A DNA stretch of 64,000 nucleotides, taken from Bog-473 sp035552095. Lineage in GTDB: Bacteria > Actinomycetota > Acidimicrobiia > Acidimicrobiales > RAAP-2. The stretch spans positions 1-64,000 of the forward strand of contig DASZMA010000096.1 in assembly GCA_035552095.1 (NCBI GenBank), written 5' to 3'. A program made the position numbers and the translations under genes. The notes under the pieces are model-generated. The model saw only the letters and a list, made by a program, of their open reading frames with translations. It was not told where the DNA came from and ran no database searches. Shown here piece by piece: positions 23,716-32,780 of the stretch. Every line of letters begins with the position of its first letter. Within the stretch, counting starts at the first letter, position 1.

Positions 23716-25194
23716 GTGACGGCGGCAACGGCCTCGGTGGTGGCGGTCGACATCGGCGCATCGAGCGGCCGGGTGCTGGGCGCGCGCATCGGCCCGGATG
23801 AAATCGTCCTACACGAAGTGTTCCGTTTCCCCAACGGACCGGTCGAGCGCCAGGGGTCGCTGCACTGGGACTTCGCCCACCTGGCCCGCTCCGTCAGCCG
23901 CGGTCTGGCCGCGGCGGCGGCCGCCGCCCCGATCATCGACTCCATCGGCATCGACACCTGGGCCGTCGACTACGGCCTGCTCGACCGGGACGGCGCGTTG
24001 CTGGGCGACCCGTTCTGCTACCGCGACGGGCGCACGGCCGGTGCACCCGAGGTGGTGGCGCAGACCTACGACGCCGGCGAGCTCTACGCCCGTAACGGCA
24101 CGGCCCCCCTCCCGCTGCAGACGATCTTCCAGCTGGTGGCCGAGCGCGACGGACCGCACCTGGCCGCGGCGGCCCAGGCGCTCCTCATCCCCGACCTGCT
24201 CAACCACTGGCTGACCGGCGCCTCGTGCTGCGAGATCACCAACGCGTCGACCACCGGACTGGTCGACCCGGCCCGCCGCCGTTTCGACGGTCCGCTCATG
24301 GCGTCGTTGGGGATCGATCCGGCGCTCTTCCCGGACCTGATTGAGCCGGGCACGGTGATGGGGACGGTGCAGGCGGGCCCCGACGGCGATTGGGACGCCG
24401 CGCCCCGGCCGGCCGGCGTACAAGTGATGGCGGTGGCCTCCCACGACACCGCGTCCGCGGTGGTGGCCGTGCCCGCCACGACCGAGTGCTTCGCCTTTCT
24501 GTCCTGTGGCACCTGGTCGATCTTCGGGGTGGAGTTGGCCGCCCCGGTGCTGAGCGCCGAGAGCCTGGCCGCCGGCTTCAGCAACGAGCTGGGGGTCGAC
24601 GCCACGGTGCGCTACGTGCGCAACGTGGCCGGACTGTGGTTGCTCCAGGAGTGCCAGCGGGAATGGACCGCACAGGGACGGGCCATCGCCATCGGGGATC
24701 TGGTCGATCAGGCCGCCCGGGCCGCGCCCTGGCGCACGCTGGTCGACCCGGACCGCCCCGAGTTCGTAGCCCCCGGTGACATGCCGACGCGTCTGGCCGG
24801 GGCGGCCCGGCGTTCGGGCCAACCCGAGCCGCGCACCGCACCAGAGTTGGCCCGCTGCATCTTCGAGAGCCTGGCTCTGGCCTATCGCCGCCACCTGCGC
24901 GCCGTCATGGACCTGACCGGGCGGGACGTCGAGGTGCTGCACCTGGTCGGGGGCGGCGCCCGCAACGGCCTTCTCTGTCAGCTCACGGCCGACGCCTGCC
25001 AGCGCCGGGTGGTGGCCGGACCAGACGAAGCCTCAGCCATCGGGAACGCGTTGGTGCAGGCGCGGCGCCTGGTCATGCCCGGCGCCGCGCTGGCCGACCT
25101 CCGCCGCCTGACGGCGACGCAGGTGGCGCTGCGGACCTACGAGCCCGAGGGGACCGACCACCCGTGGGCCGCGGCCGAAGGCCGGCTCCGGTGA
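23716..25194 (+). CDS. rhaB: Rhamnulokinase
   Basis: Phosphorylates L-rhamnulose at C1 using ATP. 492 aa, typical of FGGY kinases. VVAVDIGASSGRV at the N-terminus, SIGIDTWAVDYGLLDRDG (sugar site), ASHDTASAV, FLSCGTWSIFGVEL, and VLHLVGGGARNGLLCQLTAD with RRVVAGPDEASAIGNALVQA are specific to rhamnulokinases within the FGGY family. GTG 23716 follows AGGAGG. Divergent from the LacI regulator and convergent, with no gap, with the DeoR gene. Confidence 0.93.
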   Translation: MTAATASVVAVDIGASSGRVLGARIGPDEIVLHEVFRFPNGPVERQGSLHWDFAHLARSVSRGLAAAAAAAPIIDSIGIDTWAVDYGLLDRDGALLGDPFCYRDGRTAGAPEVVAQTYDAGELYARNGTAPLPLQTIFQLVAERDGPHLAAAAQALLIPDLLNHWLTGASCCEITNASTTGLVDPARRRFDGPLMASLGIDPALFPDLIEPGTVMGTVQAGPDGDWDAAPRPAGVQVMAVASHDTASAVVAVPATTECFAFLSCGTWSIFGVELAAPVLSAESLAAGFSNELGVDATVRYVRNVAGLWLLQECQREWTAQGRAIAIGDLVDQAARAAPWRTLVDPDRPEFVAPGDMPTRLAGAARRSGQPEPRTAPELARCIFESLALAYRRHLRAVMDLTGRDVEVLHLVGGGARNGLLCQLTADACQRRVVAGPDEASAIGNALVQARRLVMPGAALADLRRLTATQVALRTYEPEGTDHPWAAAEGRLR

Positions 25195-25941
25195 TCAGAT
25201 GACCTGGCAGACCTTGCGGTAGGAGTCGAGCCGGGCGTCGGCCGGGTTGAGCTCGGTCACCAGCAGGTCGATCTTCTCGAAGTTCAAGCACCGTCCCGGC
25301 GCCCGCCGGTCGAGCTTGGTCGAGTCGACGGCCACCACCACCTGCTCCGCGCCCAGGGCCAGTGCCTCCTTCACCTCGGCCTCCTCCAGCGTGGTCTCAC
25401 TGGTCCCCATCACCGGGTCGATCCCGGCGGCCGAGACGAAGAAGCGGCGCAGGAAGAGGTCGTGGGCGCTGCGCACCGCCAGTGGACCGACCAGGCTCCC
25501 GGTGCGTCGGTCGAGCTGGCCGCCGAGGAGGATGGTGGTGACGCCGGGCTGCTGCTGCAGGACGTTGAAGCACTCCGGCCCGTTGGTCACCACGGTGAGC
25601 TCTCCCACTTCGTGCATGCGGGCAGCCACCCGTTGCAGGGTGGTGGAGGCATCGAGCCCGATGGCCCCGCCCTGGCCGATCAGCCCGATGACCTTCTCGG
25701 CGATCTTGTCCTTGGCCCGGGACTGCTTGGCGAAGCGCTCGGCGAAGGGTTGGGGCCCGTTGGCCACGGCGCCGCCGCGTACCCGGCGTACCCGGCCTTC
25801 CTCGCTCAGCACATCCAGGTCGCGGCGCACCGTCATTTCGGAGACACCGAGTGCATCGGCTAGATCGGAGATCTTGGCCCGGCCCTCGGTGGCCACCCGG
25901 CGTTCAATCTCACCGAGCCGGCCTATGGCATCAACGCTCAT
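25195..25941 (-). CDS. DeoR/GlpR family transcriptional regulator
   Basis: 248 aa. DeoR-type helix-turn-helix at residues 5-55 (RLGEIERRVATEGRAKISDLADALGVSEMTVRRDLDVL) followed by the sugar-phosphate-binding DeoRC domain (DKIAEKVIGLI, GLDASTT, ELTVVTNG). Such proteins sense phosphorylated sugars. Starts at ATG 25941, with TAGGTT 6 nt before it. It lies between rhaB and the Liv-like operon and could control either, or the aldolase/dehydrogenase gene whose promoter has a different palindrome (42991). Confidence 0.88.
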   Translation of the reverse strand: MSVDAIGRLGEIERRVATEGRAKISDLADALGVSEMTVRRDLDVLSEEGRVRRVRGGAVANGPQPFAERFAKQSRAKDKIAEKVIGLIGQGGAIGLDASTTLQRVAARMHEVGELTVVTNGPECFNVLQQQPGVTTILLGGQLDRRTGSLVGPLAVRSAHDLFLRRFFVSAAGIDPVMGTSETTLEEAEVKEALALGAEQVVVAVDSTKLDRRAPGRCLNFEKIDLLVTELNPADARLDSYRKVCQVI

Positions 25942-26083
25942 TGTCGGAACCTACTCCTCGCCTGAGAGGTGACTGGGCATCCGGTGCGGGGCATTGCGGC
26001 GGATGATCACTCATGATAAAAGTAACAAAACCGAATACGGGCCTGACCGGCGCAGGGGGCCCGCAACCCTGGGGGGGTGCCTG

Positions 26084-27631
26084 GTGGAGCGTCAACGCCG
26101 TGTCAGGGTGCCGTCCCTCCGCGGCACGTATGGCCCGTTGGTGGCTTGTGGTGCCGCGCTTCTGGCCGTTGGTCTGACCGTTCCCTTCGTGGTGGGCGAC
26201 CCAGCCCCCAGCGACGCGCTGGCCAACGGCAACGGAATCCTGGGCCTGAGCCACGGCGGGTCACCGTCCACCCACTCGGCAACGACGACACCGTCGACCC
26301 TCGTCCCGGTCTCGACCACCACGGTGCCCGGGACCGCTGGGCCGACCGGCACCAATTCGGCCGGTCCGACGCCGGGCGCTGGCGTGGTGCGAACGGGGGC
26401 GGTGGCATCACCCGGCAGTTCGACCAAGAGTCCGATCGGTGCGCCCTTGGGTCTCACGGCCAGTGACGTCGGCGTCACCGCCACCACCATCAAGGTGGGG
26501 ATCCCCATTCCCGAGCTCGCCAATCTGGGACAGCTCGGCAACACCGAGGGCGATCCGCAGTTGCAGTGGCAGGCCTTCATCGCCAACCAGAACGCCCACG
26601 GCGGGATCCTCGGCCGCCAGATCGTCCCGGTCTACGTGGGTATCGACCTCACGTCAGCCGACTCCTTGGAGCAGGCCTGCATCAACATGACCGAGCAGCA
26701 GCAGGTCTTCGCCGTCCTGCAGAGCGGGGGTTACTTCGGGGCGCCGATCCTATGCCTGACCCAGCAGCACCACACCCCGTTCATCGGCCAATCGTCGGGC
26801 AACGACTACTACTACCAGGAGTCCAACGGACTCTTCTTCTCCATCTCGCCTGACAACGATCGGGCCATCCGCAATCAGATCGTCTCCATGCAGAAGGACG
26901 GCGACTTCACCGGGAAGACCATCGCCATCCTCGACGACGGAGGCGATGACAGCCTGCTGGTCAACGAATCGTTGCTGCCCGCCCTGCAGGCGGCGGGCTA
27001 CAAGGTGAGCTACCGGGTCAGCCTGTCCAGCGATGCCTCCACGGCCGAGTCACAGATACCGGTCGCCATTCAGCAGATGCAGTCAGACGGGGTGAACCTG
27101 GTCCTGCCGGTGGCCAGCCTGGTGGCGGCCGACCTCTTCGCCCAGGAAGCCGACGCCGACGGCTACCACCCAACCTACGTACTGTCCGACGTCAACGGCG
27201 GGGCGACTGACAACTACGCCCTCTACATGCCGGCCAGTTTCGATGGCAACATCGGCTACACCTCCCTCGACACCGGGGAGTTTCAGGCCGGCCAAGCCGA
27301 CGGACCCCAGGACGCCGCCTGCGCCGCCATCTACACCGCCGAAACGGGCAAGACGCTGAGCCAGAGCAACGAGGAGTACGCCACTGCGGTCACGGCCTGC
27401 GGGATCCTGAACCTCTTCGTGAAGGGGGCGACCAACGCCGGGGCCAACCTGACCCGGGCCGGGCTGAGCCAGGGCATGCAGAAGATCGGGAGCTTCGCCA
27501 TGCCCTACGGCTCGACGGGCAGTTTCGGGCCAGGAAAGTTTGACGCGCCGGCCTCGACCCGCAAGGTGATCTGGCGTTACAACTGCAAGTGTTGGCTCCC
27601 CGATGGCCCATTCACGGCCAATCAGTACTGA
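26084..27631 (+). CDS. ABC transporter substrate-binding protein, LivK/Peripla_BP_6 type
   Basis: 515 aa from GTG 26084. A hydrophobic segment near residues 17-36 (LVACGAALLAVGLTVPFVVG) is an uncleaved anchor or signal peptide. A Thr/Pro/Ser-rich linker of about 90 residues follows, then the binding domain starting near VTATTIKVGIPIP, with FIANQNAHGGILGRQIVPVYVG and SLEQACINMTEQQQVFAVL. The linker probably tethers the binding domain to the membrane. Its stop overlaps the next start (TGATG). First gene of the Liv-like operon; the substrate may be amino acid-like but is not determinable. Confidence 0.85.
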   Translation: MERQRRVRVPSLRGTYGPLVACGAALLAVGLTVPFVVGDPAPSDALANGNGILGLSHGGSPSTHSATTTPSTLVPVSTTTVPGTAGPTGTNSAGPTPGAGVVRTGAVASPGSSTKSPIGAPLGLTASDVGVTATTIKVGIPIPELANLGQLGNTEGDPQLQWQAFIANQNAHGGILGRQIVPVYVGIDLTSADSLEQACINMTEQQQVFAVLQSGGYFGAPILCLTQQHHTPFIGQSSGNDYYYQESNGLFFSISPDNDRAIRNQIVSMQKDGDFTGKTIAILDDGGDDSLLVNESLLPALQAAGYKVSYRVSLSSDASTAESQIPVAIQQMQSDGVNLVLPVASLVAADLFAQEADADGYHPTYVLSDVNGGATDNYALYMPASFDGNIGYTSLDTGEFQAGQADGPQDAACAAIYTAETGKTLSQSNEEYATAVTACGILNLFVKGATNAGANLTRAGLSQGMQKIGSFAMPYGSTGSFGPGKFDAPASTRKVIWRYNCKCWLPDGPFTANQY

Positions 27632-29928
27632 TGACCCTCTCCTCGGGCCCCGGCGTGGACGACCTCGACCCCAGCGCGCTGGCCGCCGCCATGCTGGTGG
27701 AGGAGGAGCGACGGCACGAGACCACTCGCCAGCAGGACGAGACCGTTGTTCTTGGTGACGATGAATTGCTCGGCGTGGGCGGCGCGTCCATGTCGCTCGG
27801 CCAGGTCCTGCGGGTGGGCGGATGGTTCACGGTCGTCGTACTGGTGCTGCTCAATCTGATCAGCGAACTCGACGGTTCGGCGTTCGCCGTTCTGTCTCCC
27901 AACATCCAGAAGACCTTCCATCTGAACGACGCTGCCCTGACGGCCGTCAATGGCTTGGGCGCGGTGGCCGTCTTCGGTGGTGCCCTCCCGCTCGGCATGC
28001 TGGCCGATCGTCGGTTCCGTCCCCTGCTCATCGGGTGCACCTCGGCGCTTTGGGGCGTATTCGCCATGGTGAGCGGGCTGGCCGCCTCGGCCTGGCAGTT
28101 CGCCGCCGTGCGGTCCATGAGCGGTCTCGGCAAAGGGAACGGGCCCGTCGTGTCGTCGTTGCTCTCGGACCGCTATCCGATAAAGGGCCGCAGTCGTATC
28201 TTCGCTTTCTACAATCTGGCCTCGGCTCTGGGCCCATCCGTCGGCCCCGTCCTGGCGGCGGGGATCGCCACGTTGGCCGGCGGGACCGAGGGGTGGCGTT
28301 GGGCCTTCGTGGTGTTGGGATTCCCCGCCATCGTGCTGGCGGTGGTCAGCGTGTTCATACCCGAGCCGGACCGGGGTGGCAACGAGATCTCCGGCGTGGT
28401 CGAGGACGAGGTGGCCCAGGAGTTTGACGGTCAGCTGAAGACCGAACTGGAGGGCGAGACCACGACGGAGGCCGTCGCCCAGTCTTCGCCGGTGCCGGCA
28501 CCGGCGGCCGCCGAGGCGATCTCCATGTCGGCCGCCTTCGACCGCCTGCGCAAAATCAAGTCCTTCAATGCCCTCATGTGCGCGCTGGGGGCCTTGGGGC
28601 TGGCCGTTTCCGGCGCGCCGGTGATCTACAACGTGCTGCTGCGGGACCAGTACGGGCTCAATGCGTTGAGCCGCGGCTACGTCCTCTCCCTGACTTCGTT
28701 GGGCGCCATCGTCGGCCTGGTGGTGGGAGGACCGGCGGCGGACCGCCTTTTCCGGAAGAATCCGGCCTCGGTCCTGCGCCTGGTGGCCGGGATGCTGGCG
28801 GTCTTCCCGTTCTTCTACGTGGCCAGCCTCTACATGCCGAAGATCTGGATGCTGGTGGTGATCCAACTGGTGGCCGGCGCCGCGCTGGCCGCGCCGTCGG
28901 CGGTCATCGCCGCCATCGTGGCCTCCATCGTGCCGTATCGGATCCGGGGCTTCTCCTTCGCCATCGTGGGCCTCTACACAATTGTGGTCGGAGGCCTCAT
29001 TGGTGGCGTGGTCACCGGGATCCTGGCCGACGCCGTGGGTGGCCGCACGGCGCTCTCCGTCGTGCTCCCGTTGGCCTGCATCGGGGCCGCCGCCTACGTG
29101 GCGCAGGCGTCGGGCCATGTGCGCCGGGACATGTCACTGGTGGTAGAGGAGATCAAGGAACAGCTCGAGGAGAACGAGCGGGTGCGCAACGGCACGGCGG
29201 ACGACCACTTCATGCAGGTGCGCAATTTGGACTTCAGCTACGGCCCCGTACAGGTCCTCTTCGACATCAACCTCGAGCTGGCGAAGGGCGAGACACTGGC
29301 CCTGCTGGGCACCAACGGGGCCGGGAAGTCGACCCTGCTCCGGGCCATCTCCGGGTTGGCCCTGCCCGACCGGGGCGTCATCCGACTCAACGGACAGTCA
29401 ATCACCTATCTCTCGCCGAGCGATCGGGTGCGCCAAGGGGTCATTCAGGTACCCGGTGGCCGGGCCACGTTCCCCACCATGTCGGTTGAGGAGAATCTCC
29501 TGGTCGGGGCCAGCACCTTCATCTGGGACCACGAGCGGATCGAGGCGAAGACCGAAGAGGTGCTGGAGCTGTTTCCGGCGCTGCGTCCGCTGTTGGGCCA
29601 GTCGGCCGGGACCCTCTCGGGCGGTGAGCAGCAGATGCTGGCGCTGGCCAAGGCCCTGCTGCTCGATCCCGAGATCCTGTTGATCGACGAGCTGTCGCTC
29701 GGGCTGGCCCCCATCGTCGTGCAGGAGATCCTGAAGGTGGTGGAGCGGCTCAAGGCGGCGGGCACCACCATGATCATCGTGGAGCAGTCGATCAACGTAG
29801 CCCTGACCGTGGCCGACCGCGCTGTCTTCATGGAGAAGGGCCGCATCCGCTTCGACGGCCCGACCAGCGTCCTGCTCGAGAGCGGGGATCTTGCCCGCGC
29901 CGTGTTCTTGGGGGAGGACTTCACCTAG
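27631..29928 (+). CDS. Fusion of an MFS-like membrane protein and a LivF-type ABC ATPase
   Basis: 765 aa. Residues about 60-490 form a 12-helix major-facilitator-like domain (LISELDGSAFAVLSPNIQKTF, FGGALPLGMLADRRFRPLLIG, VVGGPAADRLFRKNP) with a charged central loop. Residues about 528-765 are a complete LivF-type ATPase: Walker A GTNGAGKST (560-568), LSGGEQQ (662-668), Walker B LLIDE, and the characteristic PGGRATFPTMSVEENL. An MFS domain joined to a LivF ATPase is an unusual architecture. It overlaps both neighbours by one base and must work with the LivHMG fusion that follows. Which step the MFS part performs is unknown. Confidence 0.9.
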   Translation: MTLSSGPGVDDLDPSALAAAMLVEEERRHETTRQQDETVVLGDDELLGVGGASMSLGQVLRVGGWFTVVVLVLLNLISELDGSAFAVLSPNIQKTFHLNDAALTAVNGLGAVAVFGGALPLGMLADRRFRPLLIGCTSALWGVFAMVSGLAASAWQFAAVRSMSGLGKGNGPVVSSLLSDRYPIKGRSRIFAFYNLASALGPSVGPVLAAGIATLAGGTEGWRWAFVVLGFPAIVLAVVSVFIPEPDRGGNEISGVVEDEVAQEFDGQLKTELEGETTTEAVAQSSPVPAPAAAEAISMSAAFDRLRKIKSFNALMCALGALGLAVSGAPVIYNVLLRDQYGLNALSRGYVLSLTSLGAIVGLVVGGPAADRLFRKNPASVLRLVAGMLAVFPFFYVASLYMPKIWMLVVIQLVAGAALAAPSAVIAAIVASIVPYRIRGFSFAIVGLYTIVVGGLIGGVVTGILADAVGGRTALSVVLPLACIGAAAYVAQASGHVRRDMSLVVEEIKEQLEENERVRNGTADDHFMQVRNLDFSYGPVQVLFDINLELAKGETLALLGTNGAGKSTLLRAISGLALPDRGVIRLNGQSITYLSPSDRVRQGVIQVPGGRATFPTMSVEENLLVGASTFIWDHERIEAKTEEVLELFPALRPLLGQSAGTLSGGEQQMLALAKALLLDPEILLIDELSLGLAPIVVQEILKVVERLKAAGTTMIIVEQSINVALTVADRAVFMEKGRIRFDGPTSVLLESGDLARAVFLGEDFT

Positions 29929-32780
29929 TGCTGGCCCTCACGTTCCCGCCCGCCATCTTTCTCATCGGCATTGTCACCGGCCTGGTCTACGGGCTGGTGG
30001 CGGCCGGCCTGGTCCTGATCTATCGCTGCACCGGCGTGGTGAACTTCGCCTACGGCGCGCTGGGCTCTCTGTGCGCCGGGGTCCTGGCCAAGCTGGTGCT
30101 CACCTTCCATTTCAACTATCTGCTGGTCCTGCTCCTGGTCACGGTGATGGGCGGTGTCCTCGGTGCCCTGATGGAGTTCACGGTCATCCGGCGGCTGTTT
30201 CACGCGCCGCGCATCGTGGTGCTGATCGCCACCATCGGCCTGGCCCAGCTCTTCTACTTCCTCGAGCTCATCCTGCCGCTCGGCACCAGCACCTTCCGCT
30301 TTCCCGTGCCCTTCAACCGTCAGCTGTCCATTGACGGCGTGGTCTTCAACGGCGGCGACTTCCTGGCTCTGGCCCTGGTGCCGACGATTGTGATCGTGCT
30401 GGCCATCTTCTTGACCCGCACCCCCATGGGCATGGCTATGCGCGCCTCAGCGGAGAATCCTGACGCGGCCGAACTGGCCGGCATCAGCGTCAAGCGGATC
30501 TCCACCTACGTGTGGTCGCTGGGTGGAGCATTGGCCGCCATCACCGTCGTCCTCTACAACCCGATCCGGGGCGTCCTGGTCGGCCTGCCCCAGGACCCCT
30601 TTGGGCCCGGCATCCTCCTCCCGTCGCTGGCGGCGGCCCTGGTCGGCCGTATGACCTCGCTGCCGTGGGCCCTGGCCGGTGGCCTGGGCATGGGGGTCAT
30701 TGAGTCGTTCATCAACGTGAACACCTCCAATGGCGGGACGGCTGATGCCATCTTCTTTGTGCTGATCCTGGTCCTGCTGCTGGTCCGCAAGGCTGACGTC
30801 GGCGGCGCCCAGTCCGAGGCCCTGGTGGCTATTCCACGACCCCGGCCCATTCCCGCCGTCCTCCTGCAGCGCCGACTGTTCCGCAATATCCCGCGTCTGG
30901 GCACCGCGGCGATCCTGGCGCTGGCCATCTGTCTGCCGCTGGTCATCACTGGCTCCAGTGACCTGTTCGGGGTCAGCCGCGTCTTGCTCTACGCGGTGGC
31001 GGCCATCTCCACCACGGTCCTGGTGGGTTGGTGCGGGCAGCTCTCGTTGGGTCAGTTCGCCTTCGTCGGGTTGGGATCGGTCCTGACCGGGACCTTCGAG
31101 GCGCACGGGTTGAGCTTCGCCTCGTCAGTGGGCTTCGCCACCATTCTCGGCGCGCTGGCCGGAGTGCTGGTCGGGGCGCCGGCGTTGCGCATCCGCGGCC
31201 TCATGCTGCCAGTCACCACGTTCGCCTTCGCCGTGGCCGCCAGCACCTGGTTCTTCCCGTTGCCGTTCATCTCGGGGTCGGGCGGCTCGTTGTCCACGCC
31301 ACCGGGCACCTTCTTCGGCATCAACCTGGCCAACGAGCGCAACTACTACTACCTCTGCTTGGCCGTCCTGGTCCTGTTGGCCGCTGGCGTGTCGCACTGG
31401 CGCAAGACCGGGGTGGGCCGGATGATCATCGCGGTGCGGGAGAACCAGGAGCGGGCCGAGTCACTGACCGTCTCCCCAGCCCTGGTCAAGCTCTCGGTCT
31501 TCGCTTTCACCGCCGGGGTGGCGGCGCTCTCGGGAGGCCTGCTGGCCGGGCTGCGGGTCAACTTCGACATCTCGAGTTTTGGGGCCACACTGTCGCTGCA
31601 GATCCTGGCCATCGTCATCATCGGCGGGTTGGGCACCGTCTCGGGCGCGATCATCGGCACCGTCTACGTGATCGGCCTGCCTGCCCTACTCGGCAGCTCG
31701 ACCGAAGTGGTCCTGCTGACCAGCGGGGTCGGCTTGCTCGTGTTGCTGCTCTACCTGCCGGGAGGTTTGATCTCGGTGGTCTATAGCGCCCGGGATGCGG
31801 CGTACGCGTGGCTGGCCGGGCGCATCGGCGAGGAGGCGACGCCGGCTCAGGCCGCGCCGCCCCCGGTCAAGCGGCCCTTCCCGGCCAGCGCCGCGCCGGC
31901 CGCGCCGGCCGCGACGACGGTGGCGGGACCGGTGTTGGTGGCTTGCGATGTGACGGTCGCCCTGGGTGGGCGCACCATCTTGGACAGCGTGTCTCTGACG
32001 GCTGACCAGGGTGAGACAGTGGGCTTGATCGGCGCCAACGGGGCCGGCAAGTCCACGCTGATGAACGCCCTGAGCGGCTTCGTGCGCATCAGCGGGGGAG
32101 CGATCGACGTCTTCGGCATCGACGTCAGCCACAACTCGGCCCACCAGCGGGCCCGCAGCGGTATGGGTCGAATCTTCCAGGACGCTCGCCTCTTCGGGGA
32201 CCTCACTGTCAACGAGGCGATCAAGGTGGCGCTCGAGTCGCGCCAGCACAGCGAGTTCATCCCTTCGCTGCTGTCGTTGCCGCCGTCGCGCCGGGCTGAG
32301 CGTCGCAAGGAGTCGGAATCGACCGAGATCATCGCCTTCCTGGGGCTGGGTCGCTACGCCGACTCGCCCATCGCCACACTGTCGACCGGCACCCGGCGCA
32401 TCGTCGAGCTGAGCTGCCTCATCGCTCAGGACGCCAAATTGCTCCTGCTCGACGAGCCCACGGCGGGCATCGCCCAGCGTGAGGTGGAGGCCTTTGCCCC
32501 GCTTGTCGTCCGCATCAGCCGCGAGCTGGGAGCCACCGTGTTGATCATTGAGCACGACCTTCCGTTGGTCAGCGCCATCAGCGACCGCATGTACTGCATG
32601 TCGCTGGGCACGATGATCGCCGAGGGAACACCGGAGCAGGTCAGTCACGATCCGGCCGTCATCGCGGCGTATCTCGGCACGGACGAACGCATTATCCGGC
32701 GCAGTGGGACGCTGGGCCAGCGCAACGGTTCGGCTTCTTCGGCTGGGGCGGTGCCCCGGACGGCGGAAGGGGTGGCATGA
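29928..32780 (+). CDS. LivH-LivM-LivG triple fusion (branched-chain amino acid type ABC permease and ATPase)
   Basis: 950 aa in one chain. About 1-290 is LivH-like permease (IGIVTGLVYGLVAAGLVLIYRCTGVVNFAYGALG, MRASAENPDAAELAGI). About 310-630 is LivM-like permease (GWCGQLSLGQFAFVGLGSVL, AVRENQERAESL, GGLGTVSGAIIG). About 690-925 is LivG-like ATPase with Walker A GANGAGKST (702-710) and LLLLDEPTAGIAQREVE. The signature is LSTGTRR (818-824) rather than LSGGQ, as in many LivG proteins with altered signatures. GTG start overlaps the preceding TAG. Together with the previous gene it supplies all four core subunits. Confidence 0.92.
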   Translation: MLALTFPPAIFLIGIVTGLVYGLVAAGLVLIYRCTGVVNFAYGALGSLCAGVLAKLVLTFHFNYLLVLLLVTVMGGVLGALMEFTVIRRLFHAPRIVVLIATIGLAQLFYFLELILPLGTSTFRFPVPFNRQLSIDGVVFNGGDFLALALVPTIVIVLAIFLTRTPMGMAMRASAENPDAAELAGISVKRISTYVWSLGGALAAITVVLYNPIRGVLVGLPQDPFGPGILLPSLAAALVGRMTSLPWALAGGLGMGVIESFINVNTSNGGTADAIFFVLILVLLLVRKADVGGAQSEALVAIPRPRPIPAVLLQRRLFRNIPRLGTAAILALAICLPLVITGSSDLFGVSRVLLYAVAAISTTVLVGWCGQLSLGQFAFVGLGSVLTGTFEAHGLSFASSVGFATILGALAGVLVGAPALRIRGLMLPVTTFAFAVAASTWFFPLPFISGSGGSLSTPPGTFFGINLANERNYYYLCLAVLVLLAAGVSHWRKTGVGRMIIAVRENQERAESLTVSPALVKLSVFAFTAGVAALSGGLLAGLRVNFDISSFGATLSLQILAIVIIGGLGTVSGAIIGTVYVIGLPALLGSSTEVVLLTSGVGLLVLLLYLPGGLISVVYSARDAAYAWLAGRIGEEATPAQAAPPPVKRPFPASAAPAAPAATTVAGPVLVACDVTVALGGRTILDSVSLTADQGETVGLIGANGAGKSTLMNALSGFVRISGGAIDVFGIDVSHNSAHQRARSGMGRIFQDARLFGDLTVNEAIKVALESRQHSEFIPSLLSLPPSRRAERRKESESTEIIAFLGLGRYADSPIATLSTGTRRIVELSCLIAQDAKLLLLDEPTAGIAQREVEAFAPLVVRISRELGATVLIIEHDLPLVSAISDRMYCMSLGTMIAEGTPEQVSHDPAVIAAYLGTDERIIRRSGTLGQRNGSASSAGAVPRTAEGVA

